This document shows positions 9,073 to 18,041 of a DNA stretch of 64,000 nucleotides, one piece after another. The first letter of the stretch is position 1, and each line of letters begins with the position of its first letter. This DNA is from Chloroflexota bacterium. Its GTDB lineage: Bacteria > Chloroflexota > UBA6077 > FW602-bin22. Under the pieces are notes generated by a model, which was not told the DNA's origin, searched no databases, and saw only the letters and a program-made list of their open reading frames with translations. A program made the translations under genes and the position numbers. The stretch covers positions 124,001 to 188,000 of the forward strand of contig SCUE01000019.1 of assembly GCA_004297775.1 (NCBI GenBank), read 5' to 3'.

Positions 9073-9420
9073 CTACGGACCGGTCGCGGCCGCCGATCGG
9101 CACTCCGGGCACTGACACAGCCGACGCAGGAGATCGAACGAGTAGATTCCGGTCGAGTGGCCATCCTGCCAGATTGGCTGCACGGCGTATCGGCCGACCT
9201 CGACGGCATCAACCATGGACGTCTGGTCCTCAGTTAGTCGCTCGGTGAACCGGAGGCGACCGGGAACGCCCATCTCGCCCTGGCACTCGGCGCACGGGCA
9301 GTTCCAGCGCAGATGCTCCCACGGATGTTCGCTCTCGTGCTCATCGCTCCACCCGACGCGCATCACGCGCGATCGTCGATACACCGCGATCTGGACCGGT
9401 CGCGGTCGTTCCTCGGACAT
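9073..9420 (-). CDS. DUF971 (gamma-butyrobetaine hydroxylase-like N-terminal) protein
   Basis: A 115-residue stand-alone DUF971 protein. Four cysteines in two pairs (CPCAEC near residue 42 and CQCPEC near the C-terminus) probably bind one zinc. The family signature near the C-terminus reads QPIWQDGHSTGIYSFDLLR. In eukaryotes this fold is the N-terminal domain of gamma-butyrobetaine hydroxylase; free-standing bacterial copies often lie near Fe-S assembly or Mrp genes, but not here. The ATG at 9420 is preferred over an upstream TTG (9444) because AGGAGG lies 4 bp before it. Confidence 0.88.
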   Translation of the reverse strand: MSEERPRPVQIAVYRRSRVMRVGWSDEHESEHPWEHLRWNCPCAECQGEMGVPGRLRFTERLTEDQTSMVDAVEVGRYAVQPIWQDGHSTGIYSFDLLRRLCQCPECRSAAATGP

Positions 9421-9462
9421 GCGCCCTCCTGGTGACCGCGCCAACTCTAAACCGGCACGGCG

Positions 9463-9915
9463 TCAGGGCGTGCGGGTCGGCACCCGCGACGGCGTTGCGG
9501 TGGCCGCGCCCGGCGTCGCCGGCGGCGTCGCCGAGACGAATTCAGCCGAGACCCACCCGACACGATTGTCCTGATCGCGCACGCGCACCCAGACTCGGCC
9601 GTCGATGATCTCCTGGTCACCCAGTGGTACGAGTCGTATGCCGTTCGTCAGTCCACCGACGCGTTCACCCGACACCGGCGTGGCGCGAAGGATGACGCCG
9701 TCACGCCCGGCGTTGGTAATCCATAGCTCGCGTGGCAGAGGCGTGCGAGAAGGTGTCGGCGGCGGACGCCGGGTTGCGCTCGGCAGCGGCTCGGCGGTCG
9801 GCGTCCGCGCGACCGTCGCGCGCGGCGTGATCGGCAGGTCGCGCGGATCGTTCGAGCACCCCATGAACAGCCCGATCAGCGTCAGCGCCGCCGCGATCCG
9901 AACCCGGTACTGCAA
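9463..9915 (-). CDS. Lipoprotein with SH3-like domain
   Basis: From the TTG at 9915 the protein opens with a lipoprotein signal ending LIGLFMGC, so the Cys would be lipidated. A Pro/Thr-rich linker follows (TPTAEPLPSATRRPPPTPS). Then comes one SH3-like (SH3b) domain of about 70 residues (LRATPVSGERVGG through GWVSAEFV), and a second Pro/Thr-rich tail. SH3b domains of this kind commonly bind cell-wall material. A longer form from an upstream ATG at 9987 would place a non-signal sequence in front and overlap the promoter of the divergent gene, so I reject it. Confidence 0.75.
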   Translation of the reverse strand: MQYRVRIAAALTLIGLFMGCSNDPRDLPITPRATVARTPTAEPLPSATRRPPPTPSRTPLPRELWITNAGRDGVILRATPVSGERVGGLTNGIRLVPLGDQEIIDGRVWVRVRDQDNRVGWVSAEFVSATPPATPGAATATPSRVPTRTP

Positions 9916-9966
9916 CGAACGGACGCTACCAGTGCGCCGCGGTTCTGTCAAAGCGTCCCGATTGCG

Positions 9967-9995
9967 TTGACACCCTCCATGGGCCACCTTACGAT
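9967..9995 (+). promoter_or_regulatory. Strong sigma-70-type promoter
   Basis: A consensus -35 TTGACA at 9967-9972 is followed by a 17-bp spacer and the -10 TACGAT at 9990-9995. This is the best-matched promoter in the window. It reads into the secreted repeat protein, whose ATG at 10018 has GGAGG at 10006-10010. Confidence 0.75.
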
Positions 9996-10017
9996 ACGAA
10001 GTGGCGGAGGTTTGTCG

Positions 10018-11256
10018 ATGTTCCGTTACGTCATCGCGCTAGCGATATTCGCGATTGCGCAATTCACCTTCACCGCGACCGCACTCGCCAACGAGCGAAT
10101 CGAAAAGGCGCAGGTGCTCGCGGCCGACGGATCGACCGTGGCCGCGTCAGTCGTCGGCAATAGCGGCGGAGCGTACCGGTACTATCGAATCGACTACCCG
10201 GGTAGCGGTGTTCCAGTCCCGATTTCGATGCGCGCCCAGCCGGGGCGCGGCACGGCCGGAGTCGCGACCGGATTCAAGGTCTACGGTCCGGCCGGTCTCT
10301 TCGGCGAGGCGATCGGCGATGACCGTTCGACGACCGACAGCACCTACGCCCTCACCCTTTCTCACGCCACCGCCGGCGCCTACTACATCCAGGTTTTCAA
10401 CTACATCGAGGGCCTACCGTTGGGCTTCCAGTTGACGACCAGTGGCCTTTCGACGGGTCGACCGGCCGCTGGCGCGACGCCGGTCGCCGCGATTGGCTCG
10501 ACCAGTCCCGACACGACCGCCGCGCCGTCCGTGACCTCGATGACGACCGGCGGGATTCTCGGACCAGCCGCGGGCGGCGCGTTCCGCTACTACCCGATCG
10601 ACTATCCGGGTGGCCGAACCAAGATGAGTATGACCATCGGCTATGGGCCACTCGCGTTTCATTCCGATCAGGCGGTCGGATTCAATCTCTATCGTTCCGA
10701 CCCCGACGGTCCCATGCTGATCGGCTCCGGCAGCGAAAGCGGCCGAAACGAGTCCACCGCAACTGAGGTCTTCACGCTCGAAGCCGAAGAAGCGCAGCGA
10801 TACCTGCTCCAGGTCTTCAACTACCTGCCTGGGACCGAGATCCAGTACACCCTGATCGTCACGGGGATGACCGGCGCCATCGCCGAGATTCCCGGCGTGA
10901 CCGATCCCGCGCGCGCCTTCGCGCTCTCGGCGGCGCAGACCGCGGCACGATCCGAACTGAGCGGCGATCGCGCGGGCCGCTATCACTTCTACTCGCTGCT
11001 GCATCCGGGTGGCGATCGTGAACTGCGGATCACCGTGACCGTCGAGCCATCGGCCCTCAGTTCCGGTGAGTTTGGGTTGAACATCTTCAAGGACGCCGAC
11101 CGCATTGGCACGGCCGACGCGAACGTGACGACGAAGACGCGCCGTGTCGCGACGTTGACCATGCGCGAGAACGATACGCGCTGGTTCGGCATTCAGGTGT
11201 ACAACTACGCGGCCGGCGTCGCCGGGCGGTACATCATCACGATTGCGGGGTATTGA
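10018..11256 (+). CDS. Secreted protein with three PPC-like repeats
   Basis: The 412-residue protein has a Sec signal peptide (cleavage after ATALA) and three tandem beta-sandwich repeats of about 130 residues that resemble bacterial pre-peptidase C-terminal (PPC) domains. Each repeat starts with G-x-Y/F-R/H-Y/F-Y (GGAYRYYRIDYPG, GGAFRYYPIDYPG, AGRYHFYSLLHPG), has a central GFKVY / GFNLY / GLNIF strand, and ends YYIQVFNY, YLLQVFNY or FGIQVYNY. No catalytic domain is attached; PPC units usually sit beside proteases, and a subtilase is encoded nearby on the other strand. A likely role is surface adhesion or substrate binding (inference). Confidence 0.8.
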   Translation: MFRYVIALAIFAIAQFTFTATALANERIEKAQVLAADGSTVAASVVGNSGGAYRYYRIDYPGSGVPVPISMRAQPGRGTAGVATGFKVYGPAGLFGEAIGDDRSTTDSTYALTLSHATAGAYYIQVFNYIEGLPLGFQLTTSGLSTGRPAAGATPVAAIGSTSPDTTAAPSVTSMTTGGILGPAAGGAFRYYPIDYPGGRTKMSMTIGYGPLAFHSDQAVGFNLYRSDPDGPMLIGSGSESGRNESTATEVFTLEAEEAQRYLLQVFNYLPGTEIQYTLIVTGMTGAIAEIPGVTDPARAFALSAAQTAARSELSGDRAGRYHFYSLLHPGGDRELRITVTVEPSALSSGEFGLNIFKDADRIGTADANVTTKTRRVATLTMRENDTRWFGIQVYNYAAGVAGRYIITIAGY

Positions 11257-11258
11257 GA

Positions 11259-11669
11259 ATGGGCGCACAGGTCCTTCACTTCGACGATCTGGCAGTGGTC
11301 GACCGCGGAACCGGTGTCAAGACTCGGCTGCTCGTCCACAAAGGCCTCGGGTCCGAGCACCTCACCAGCGGTTTCACGCGTTTCGATCCGGGTGCCAAGA
11401 TCGCCCTTCACTATCACAATTGCGATGAGTCGGTCGTCATCGCCGAAGGTGAGGCCGTCTGCGAAATCGATGGCCAGCGCTTTCCAATGAAGCAGTGGGA
11501 CACGACCTATGCGCCGGCCGGTGTCCCGCATCGCTTCCTAAACGAGTCGGATCTGCCGATGGCGATTCTGTGGATCTACGCCGCCGGCTACGTCACGCGC
11601 ACATTCGTCGAGACCGGCGTGACTGTCGAGCACATGTCGGTCGACGACAAGGCCGTCGCTCCGCGCTAG
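11259..11669 (+). CDS. Cupin-domain protein
   Basis: A 136-residue single-cupin protein. The metal-binding motif 1 is IALHYHNCDESVVIAEGEA (His-x-His and a Glu), and motif 2 is YAPAGVPHRFLN (His). It probably binds Fe or Mn, as do small cupins that act as dioxygenases, isomerases or ligand sensors. The ATG at 11259 lies 2 bp after the stop of the repeat protein, so the two are probably co-transcribed from the promoter at 9967. The substrate is unknown. Confidence 0.85.
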   Translation: MGAQVLHFDDLAVVDRGTGVKTRLLVHKGLGSEHLTSGFTRFDPGAKIALHYHNCDESVVIAEGEAVCEIDGQRFPMKQWDTTYAPAGVPHRFLNESDLPMAILWIYAAGYVTRTFVETGVTVEHMSVDDKAVAPR

Positions 11670-11739
11670 ATTGGCGGCGGCGTTGCTCGATGTCGCCCGG
11701 CGCCGCGTTCGCCGGACGTCAGACGCGAGGGCCGGGGTC

Positions 11740-12033
11740 TCACTCGCGCGCGCTTCGGCGTTCGAGTACGCGCCGACTGAGCCAGCCGCGCAATTGGGCT
11801 GGATCGACCAGTTCGAAATCGACGTCGTTTTCGCCCATGGCGCTGTCTGACGCCACGGGCGCGTCGCGCGCGATCATCGCCCGCAGGCGCCGCAGCGGCT
11901 CACCGCGATCGAGCTGCCCGCGCTCGTTCGACGCACGTAGATCGCGTGCTTCGTCGCCGTCGAACCGGTAGAGCGCTTGGCTGCTTGCGCCGAGCACCCG
12001 GACGATGAAGTGCCCGGGGTTAGTCGTCACCAA
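11740..12033 (-). CDS. Hypothetical protein, 97 aa
   Basis: I do not recognise this protein. It is 97 residues, acidic, Arg-rich at the end, predicted soluble. G/C-rich third positions support real coding. The TTG (12033) or GTG (12030) start lies about 10 bp after the stop of the subtilase gene on the same strand, without a good Shine-Dalgarno sequence, so it would be read from the protease transcript. No relation to the protease can be inferred beyond position. Confidence 0.5.
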   Translation of the reverse strand: MVTTNPGHFIVRVLGASSQALYRFDGDEARDLRASNERGQLDRGEPLRRLRAMIARDAPVASDSAMGENDVDFELVDPAQLRGWLSRRVLERRSARE

Positions 12034-12042
12034 GGTTCTTGA

Positions 12043-13521
12043 TCAGCACGTGCCATCAAGGAGCCTGTTCTTCACCGACGCCGGCAGGAATAGTCGGAAC
12101 GCTGCGGCGGCAGATCGATTCAACGCCGCGGTCGTCCGCGCCAGCGCGTCCGCCGCCTGCATCGCCTTGAACGCGTTCACGCGACCGTAGCCGTAGGTGT
12201 TGTTGCGACCGCTCACATACGCATCCGTGCCGATCTTGTCGGCTGAGGATTCGATCAGCGACTTCACCTGCGCGGTCGTCAACGTCGGATAGCAGCCCTT
12301 GATGAGCGAGGCCACGCCCGACACGACTGGTGTCGCGTACGAAGTTCCGGTGCCAGACTGATAGCCAAGGGTTCCTTCTGTCGTGCAGGGCGCCTCGACG
12401 CAGCCAGGCGGGTTCGTCCTCCACAAGGTTCGGACGAACTTCCCAGGTGCGGTGACCGAGACCCAACTGCCACGACTCGATCGGTCGGAGATCTGCTCAC
12501 GGAACTTGGGGAAGTCGGCGTCGCTAAGTTCGGTCGCCGCGACCGCGATTACGCCGGGGATCGATCCGGGCGGGAGCGCGTCGTTCATGCGTCCGGGATT
12601 GTTGGCCGATCCGAAGTTTCCGGCCGCCGCGATCGTGATGATGTTGCGCGCGAGCAAGAACGTGTTCACGGCGTCGGTCAGAACCGCCACGTCCTCGGCC
12701 ACGGCCGGATAGGTCGTGTAAACGTACGACATGTTCACGATCGTGACCCCGGACGTGCCGGCGTGGCGAATTGCGCCAACGATCTCCGTCATGCGGGCGC
12801 GACCCTGGTCGTTGAACGCCTTGATGCCCATCACCTTGGCGCGCCAGTTGATGCCGGCCGCGTACTGGCCATTGTTCGGTGTCGCCGCGATGATGCCGGC
12901 CGCGGCCGTGCCGTGACCGACATTGTCCTGTTCGCTGCGCCCCTCTTCGCCAATGATGAAGTTGGCGCCGCTCGCGATTCGTCCGGCAAGGTCCGGCTGC
13001 CGCAAGTCGACGCCGGTGTCGATGATCGCCACTGTCACCGAAGACACACCGCGCGCGAGGTCCCACGCCTCCGGAACCTGCGGCTTCTCGTGAATGAATC
13101 GATAGTCGGGGCCGTAATTCGCCTCGTTGTCAGTGACGTAGGCCGGATCGTTTGGGAAACTCGCCGCGAGTTCGAGGTAGAAGTCGGTCGACGCGTACTC
13201 GACGCTCGGATCGGCCCGCAGTCGACGCACGATCTCCTCCTCGCTTCCAGCGGGGACCGAGATCGCGTAGGCGCCGAGCCCGGCCGCGATTTCGCGCGCC
13301 GCCTGAGCGCGATACGGTGCGACATCACCGCCGGATTGAACGCCACGCCGGAACTTCACCACCACGACACCGGGCGCATATCCCGAGGCGCCGATCGACG
13401 CGGCTTCGGCGACCGGTGCGCCGGACACCGGACCGTGAATCGTCGGCGGATCCGACCTCGCAACGATTGTCGCGATCCCAATTGATGCGATGAGGGCCAG
13501 CGCGAGGGGGAGCCGCGTCAT
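12043..13521 (-). CDS. Secreted subtilisin-like serine protease (S8)
   Basis: A 492-residue exported subtilase. It has a signal peptide, an inhibitor_I9-like propeptide (GVVVVKFRRGV through PSVEYASTDFY), then the catalytic domain with all three motifs: Asp in VAIIDTGVDL, His in GHGTAAAGI and Ser in GTSYATPVVSG. The oxyanion Asn is in AAAGNFGS. After the protease domain there is a short Ala-rich tail ending FRLFLPASVKNRLLDGTC. The ATG at 13521 is chosen because AGGAGA lies upstream and it starts directly with the signal peptide; a longer form to 13581 would run over the promoter. It is transcribed divergently from the DUF815 gene. Confidence 0.93.
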   Translation of the reverse strand: MTRLPLALALIASIGIATIVARSDPPTIHGPVSGAPVAEAASIGASGYAPGVVVVKFRRGVQSGGDVAPYRAQAAREIAAGLGAYAISVPAGSEEEIVRRLRADPSVEYASTDFYLELAASFPNDPAYVTDNEANYGPDYRFIHEKPQVPEAWDLARGVSSVTVAIIDTGVDLRQPDLAGRIASGANFIIGEEGRSEQDNVGHGTAAAGIIAATPNNGQYAAGINWRAKVMGIKAFNDQGRARMTEIVGAIRHAGTSGVTIVNMSYVYTTYPAVAEDVAVLTDAVNTFLLARNIITIAAAGNFGSANNPGRMNDALPPGSIPGVIAVAATELSDADFPKFREQISDRSSRGSWVSVTAPGKFVRTLWRTNPPGCVEAPCTTEGTLGYQSGTGTSYATPVVSGVASLIKGCYPTLTTAQVKSLIESSADKIGTDAYVSGRNNTYGYGRVNAFKAMQAADALARTTAALNRSAAAAFRLFLPASVKNRLLDGTC

Positions 13522-13550
13522 GGTCGTTCGCTCTCCTATCGGTGCGTGCC

Positions 13551-13595
13551 AGTATATGCCCCCCATTCGGTCGCGCCTCATTCCGCCTCTATAAT
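13551..13595. promoter_or_regulatory. Divergent promoter pair, subtilase / DUF815
   Basis: On the minus strand TATACT (13556 down to 13551) is a -10 for the subtilase, giving a leader of about 23 nt with AGGAGA. On the plus strand TATAAT at 13590-13595 is a consensus -10 for the DUF815 gene starting at 13620. No clear -35 boxes are seen. Confidence 0.55.
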
Positions 13596-13619
13596 CGCGG
13601 CCCGATTGGCCACGAACTC

Positions 13620-14906
13620 GTGAATGACCAGATTCAGGCCCGGGCGCGGGCCGTGATATCCGCGATCGACGGGCTGCTGCTCTTCTCCGGCGTCTTCGAC
13701 GATCCGGTCGGCCGCGCCTATCGAACCGTCACGGTGGCGCTGGCGGAAGGCGACGCGGGGCGGGCGCGGTTGTCCTATGGCGCGGTCTTTCGCGCCATCA
13801 CGATGTGGATGCTCGATCGTGACGTCGTGCACGAACGTGGTTTCGGCGCCTGGATCGAGTCGCGTGTCCTGGACGATGCCAATCCGTTCTCGATCGCCTG
13901 CGAACGGCTGGGTGCCGAGGCGGCCAAGCGGTCCTTCGGCGAGGCTGTCGCCGCCGATCTCGAAGCACTCACGATCGCCTGGGATCTCGACATCGCCGCG
14001 TTGGGCCGCGCGCTAGGCGCGGCTTCTCCACGTGGCGCCGCGCCCTTTCCGACCAACCGTGAGACCATCCCGAGCTGGCCGTTCGACGTCGATTCCCTTT
14101 CGCGCCACTTTGTCGAACGCGGCGCGACCGACCTCGCGCGTTGGCGGGCCTTTCGCTGGGTCGGCGGACCTCGTGGCGTTGAACCGATCGTGGCGATCGA
14201 TCCGGTTCGTCTCTCTGACCTGATCGGCTATGACCAGGAGCGAGCGCTGGTTCTCACGAACACGCGCCATTTCCTCGAGGGCCTTCCGGCAAACAACGTT
14301 CTCATTTACGGCGAGCGCGGCACCGGCAAATCCTCGACCGTCAAAGCTCTTCTCAACGAGTACGGCGACCGAGGGCTGCGCCTGATCGAAGTTCCCAAGG
14401 CGATGCTGGCCGATCTCTCGTCCATCATCGCGCTGACGCGGGATCGCCGGGAGCGATTCATTCTCTTCGTCGACGACCTCTCATTCGAGGACAATGAGAC
14501 GCACTTCAAGGATCTCAAGGCGATCCTTGAAGGCGGCGTTGAAGCTCGTCCGACGAATACGTTGATGTACGCGACGTCGAACCGGCGGCACCTGATTGCC
14601 GAGCGCTTCTCCGACCGTCGCGGGCCAACCGACGACGTTCACGCCGGTGACACCGCCCAGGAGAAGCTCTCGTTCAGCGATCGATTCGGCATTGCGGTCA
14701 CGTTCGCGGCGCCGGATCAGGATCGGTACTGCGCGATCGCGATCGGCCTCGCTCGTGCTCGCGGCATCGACTTTCCGGACGATCAGATTCGCCGGCGCGC
14801 AATCGAATGGGCGGCCTGGCAAAACGGTCGATCCGGCCGGACCGCGCGCCAATTCGTCGATCACCTCGCGGCCGAAACGATGTCCGTCACGCCGCGCGGC
14901 GTATAG
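13620..14906 (+). CDS. DUF815 AAA+ ATPase
   Basis: A 428-residue protein with a helical N-terminal half and a C-terminal AAA-type domain of the DUF815 family. The Walker A loop is IYGERGTGKSSTV and Walker B is RFILFVDDLSFED; a sensor-like YATSNRRHL follows. Cellular role is unknown. The GTG at 13620 is chosen because a TATAAT box at 13590 rules out the longer form. It is followed after 9 bp by a tiny unknown gene. Confidence 0.87.
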   Translation: MNDQIQARARAVISAIDGLLLFSGVFDDPVGRAYRTVTVALAEGDAGRARLSYGAVFRAITMWMLDRDVVHERGFGAWIESRVLDDANPFSIACERLGAEAAKRSFGEAVAADLEALTIAWDLDIAALGRALGAASPRGAAPFPTNRETIPSWPFDVDSLSRHFVERGATDLARWRAFRWVGGPRGVEPIVAIDPVRLSDLIGYDQERALVLTNTRHFLEGLPANNVLIYGERGTGKSSTVKALLNEYGDRGLRLIEVPKAMLADLSSIIALTRDRRERFILFVDDLSFEDNETHFKDLKAILEGGVEARPTNTLMYATSNRRHLIAERFSDRRGPTDDVHAGDTAQEKLSFSDRFGIAVTFAAPDQDRYCAIAIGLARARGIDFPDDQIRRRAIEWAAWQNGRSGRTARQFVDHLAAETMSVTPRGV

Positions 14907-14915
14907 ACTGACGGC

Positions 14916-15236
14916 GTGCCGATCCCGCCAAACGCGATCGATCAGGTTCCGGCGGTCGCGATCATGATTGCGCCGGCGAAGCCGCTTCCGGCCGGGCCGT
15001 ACCGCGAGCCGTCGAATCGTCCCCAGTCCGGTGAGGCGAACTCGCCACGCATTCAGGCGCTCTATCGGTCCGCCAGCGCACGCATTCGTGGCCCGATTGG
15101 ATCGACCGCCACGGTTGGGCCGAACGCGGCCTCGATCGGCGCGGGTGGCATCCTCAGCACCGCGGTCGGTCACGCGCGTCGCGCCCAGGCCGCGGCCCAC
15201 GAGGCGATTGGCTCGCGCGTCGACGTTCAGGCGTAG
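14916..15236 (+). CDS. Hypothetical low-complexity protein, 106 aa
   Basis: I do not recognise this protein. It is 106 residues, rich in Ala, Pro, Arg, Ser and Gly, and ends SRVDVQA. It has no signal peptide or cysteines. It sits between the DUF815 and pncC genes with 9 and 6 bp spacing, which suggests it is real. A TAGACT -10-like box ends 6 bp before the GTG, with no Shine-Dalgarno. A similar small gene at 61204-61464 shares the composition, a C-terminus ending R-I/V-D-V, and the box-to-start spacing. Confidence 0.5.
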   Translation: MPIPPNAIDQVPAVAIMIAPAKPLPAGPYREPSNRPQSGEANSPRIQALYRSASARIRGPIGSTATVGPNAASIGAGGILSTAVGHARRAQAAAHEAIGSRVDVQA

Positions 15237-15242
15237 CGAATC

Positions 15243-15731
15243 TTGACGCCGGAAGTCCTGGCTCTCGCCGAGCGCGTCGCCGGGCTGATGCGTGCATCCG
15301 AGGCGACGATCGCGATCGCCGAGTCTTCGTCCGGTGGTTTGATCGCGGCCGCGCTCCTGGCGATGCCGGGCGCGTCGGCCTATTTCCGCGGCGGCGCGGT
15401 CGTGTACACGCTCGACGCCAAGGCCCAGTTTCTCGGCCTGCCGCGCGAGGCGCTGACCGAACCGCGCGCCGCGACGGAGGCACACGCGGCCGTCCTCGCT
15501 CACGGCGTCCGCGATCGACTGGGTACGACGTGGGGAGTCGGCGAAACCGGCGCCGCCGGGCCGACTGGCAATCGATATGGCGATCGCGCCGGTCACACCT
15601 GCATCGCCATCGATGGTCCGCGTCCGCGGACGATCACGGTCGAAACTGGCCATCCCGCCCGAGCCGAGAACATGCGCGCGTTTGCGCTGGCCGCTCTTCG
15701 ACTGCTCGAAGAGGCAATCGCGGCGCAGTAG
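15243..15731 (+). CDS. pncC: Nicotinamide-nucleotide amidohydrolase (CinA C-terminal domain)
   Basis: The 162-residue protein is the stand-alone CinA C-terminal domain, which deamidates nicotinamide mononucleotide to nicotinate mononucleotide in NAD salvage. Family motifs are IAIAESSSGGLIAAALL (catalytic Ser region), GAVVYT and GETGAAGPTG-RYG-AGHT. It lacks the N-terminal MocF/CinA domain, like E. coli PncC. The TTG at 15243 is the only reasonable start. It is the last gene of a plus-strand group that begins at 13620. Confidence 0.9.
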   Translation: MTPEVLALAERVAGLMRASEATIAIAESSSGGLIAAALLAMPGASAYFRGGAVVYTLDAKAQFLGLPREALTEPRAATEAHAAVLAHGVRDRLGTTWGVGETGAAGPTGNRYGDRAGHTCIAIDGPRPRTITVETGHPARAENMRAFALAALRLLEEAIAAQ

Positions 15732-15740
15732 CGCTGCTGG

Positions 15741-18041
15741 CTACGGCTCCAAGGTGATAGCGCCGATTTCGATGAAGTCCACGCCATTGGCCATTGGCCA
15801 CCGCCGGATCTCAGGAAGCGTGTAGAGGCCGACGATGACAGGATATATTCCGCGCGGTACGTTCGATGAGAATGTGAGGATCGCGACGTCCTCGAAGGTA
15901 TCGCCTGGACGCCAGAGTCCAGTTGGAACGCGACCGCGCATCGGCGCGGCATCCCACTGCGCGATTGGACCATCCGGTCCGAGCGCCTGGACGAACACGG
16001 TCGCGTCCTCGGCCAGTGCGCCCGTCGCCTGCCAGGTCAGCGCGATCGTCGCGCTGCCGCCGATCATGGCCGAGGGCGGTACCCGAGCCGCAACGAGGTC
16101 GATTCCGCCGACGAATGTCGCCTGTGCCGGTGTGGTCGCTTGGCCTGGCGGATCGCGAAAGACGCCGATCCGGTGTACCGGGACGCCGCCCCGCAGCACG
16201 CTGCCGCGTCGATCGCGCGACGGCAACGGCTCGCCGCCGGGTTCGTACATTCCCACGATTGCGCGTACGGCGAGCGGTGCGCGTTCGGGCGACACCTCGA
16301 ATCGGAGCCGCGTCCGCGCACGGTAGACCTCGCCCGGTCGCCACAGATTGGTCGGGAAGCCACCGCCGGTGGGAGGCCCGTCGCGTCCCGCGATGGGAAC
16401 GCCGCCATCATCAACGAGGTGGACGAACGCGACGAGGTTTGCGTCGATCGGCGCGGATGCCCGCCAGTACAGATCGAAATCGATCGTGTCGCGCGGCGCG
16501 GCCGAGCGCGGACCCTCGATCGCGACCAACTCGACGCGATCGTCGAAGACGAGGCCCAGGGACTCGGTCGGCGGCGCCACCGTGACGCGAAAGCGCTCCG
16601 GGACGCCGCCGCGCCCGAACGGCGCCACGATCAGCCCCCACGCCACGATCGAAATCGCCAGGAGTGGCGCGACGGCCCACCGGCGCATCCACCAGCGTGA
16701 TAGGCCGAGCGCGGCCGCGGTCAGCCCCAGCGCGATCGGGATTGCTAGGGCCACGATGACGGCCGTGGCGCCGAGGCCCCAGCGATCGGCGATCCAGGTC
16801 GTCGCGAGGTCACCACGGACCAAGGCCGGCAGCCAGTACGCGAAGAGCGCGTTCGCGTGGCCCGGTCCCGTCTTCGGCTCGACGGCGGCGATTGCGGCTA
16901 CGTGGATGAAGCCGGCCGCGACGAGCGGAAGCGCGGCTAGAGCGAGTCGTCGCAGTACGAACGCCATCACGTAACCAAGGAGCGGCAGTGCCGGCACGAT
17001 GTACCGTGGACCGCTGCTCTGTCCGCCGAGTGGCGCCCAGAAGCCAGCGTTGTACGCGATGAATCCGAGCGCAGTCGCGATCGCCACGAGCGCCGGACCG
17101 TGCGCCCGCCGAGACGCCAGCAGCGCCCCAACTGGCAGAAGTAGCATGAAAGGCGACTGGGTCACGAGGCCTGATGGACCGATCAAGATTTCGGCCAGGC
17201 CTTCCCACGTCGGGACTCCGACTCCAAACAGCCCGCGTCGCATTCCTTCGAACGCGATGAAATCGGTGTATCCGTAGCTCAGGCGCCAGGGCGCGCCAAA
17301 ACTGATCCAGTTGTAGGTCGCCAGTGGACACAGACCGACGATCGAGCCGACCGCGAAACCGATCGTCCGTCGCCCGGCGCCAGTTGTCGCGATCGAGAAG
17401 ATCGACAGCGCCACGAACGCGATCGCGGCCGGAAACTCGATCGCGACCGCGAACCCCGCCGCAAGACCCGCGGCGACGCACTGCCACGCGGCCGGCGGCG
17501 ACGGGTGTCGCCACGTCAGGAGTGCAAACGCCACGACGATGAATGCCGCGGCCGTCACGTGCGAGTACAGCGTGGTTGCGAACGGGAGGAACGCGGTCGC
17601 GAGCCCGATCGCGGCCGATGCCACGATCGTCGACGTGACCGGAGCGCCGTGCCGTCGAGCCAGCGCGCCCAGCGTCACGATCGCGATCGCGCCGGGAATC
17701 GCGACTGTCATGGTCGCGATCAGATGAACAACATAGGCGACACGCGTCGCGGCGAGCGGTCCGATGGCCAGGACGCGATCAAGTATCCAGAGGAACGGCG
17801 CGCCCAACAGAGCCAGCCCGGGCGCCTTGTTCGTGTAGACGTGGCCATCCGAGAATGACCGATCGATCGTATTCGCGGCGTAGGGGTCGATCGACGTGAC
17901 GCGATCGCGCGCGAGGGCGAGCACGAGGTCGAAATGCGAGAGTTCGTTTGGCCCGGGCTCCGGAACGAACCAAGAGTAGACGATGACGAGGGTCAATGCC
18001 GCGACGATCGAATAGCCGATCGCGACGACTCGATCAGCCAC
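15741..18041 (-). CDS. Polytopic membrane glycosyltransferase-like protein with external beta-sandwich tail
   Basis: The 766-residue protein has 10-12 predicted membrane helices in the first 480 residues, resembling the GT39/GT83 (PMT/ArnT) superfamily: an early acidic loop after helix 1 (EPGPNELSHFD), and a tract YTNKAPGLALLGAP. The rest is extracellular, with two copies of a beta-sandwich of about 130 residues, each with a P-T-x-LWRPG turn (FPTNLWRPGEVY and VPTGLWRPGDTF) and a G-x-Y-x-x-x-VG-LY strand. The same tail type occurs at 37170. Probable job: transfer of a lipid-linked sugar at the outer face of the membrane; donor and acceptor are unknown. It overlaps the upstream MFS gene by 8 bp. 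Confidence 0.75.
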   Translation of the reverse strand: MADRVVAIGYSIVAALTLVIVYSWFVPEPGPNELSHFDLVLALARDRVTSIDPYAANTIDRSFSDGHVYTNKAPGLALLGAPFLWILDRVLAIGPLAATRVAYVVHLIATMTVAIPGAIAIVTLGALARRHGAPVTSTIVASAAIGLATAFLPFATTLYSHVTAAAFIVVAFALLTWRHPSPPAAWQCVAAGLAAGFAVAIEFPAAIAFVALSIFSIATTGAGRRTIGFAVGSIVGLCPLATYNWISFGAPWRLSYGYTDFIAFEGMRRGLFGVGVPTWEGLAEILIGPSGLVTQSPFMLLLPVGALLASRRAHGPALVAIATALGFIAYNAGFWAPLGGQSSGPRYIVPALPLLGYVMAFVLRRLALAALPLVAAGFIHVAAIAAVEPKTGPGHANALFAYWLPALVRGDLATTWIADRWGLGATAVIVALAIPIALGLTAAALGLSRWWMRRWAVAPLLAISIVAWGLIVAPFGRGGVPERFRVTVAPPTESLGLVFDDRVELVAIEGPRSAAPRDTIDFDLYWRASAPIDANLVAFVHLVDDGGVPIAGRDGPPTGGGFPTNLWRPGEVYRARTRLRFEVSPERAPLAVRAIVGMYEPGGEPLPSRDRRGSVLRGGVPVHRIGVFRDPPGQATTPAQATFVGGIDLVAARVPPSAMIGGSATIALTWQATGALAEDATVFVQALGPDGPIAQWDAAPMRGRVPTGLWRPGDTFEDVAILTFSSNVPRGIYPVIVGLYTLPEIRRWPMANGVDFIEIGAITLEP

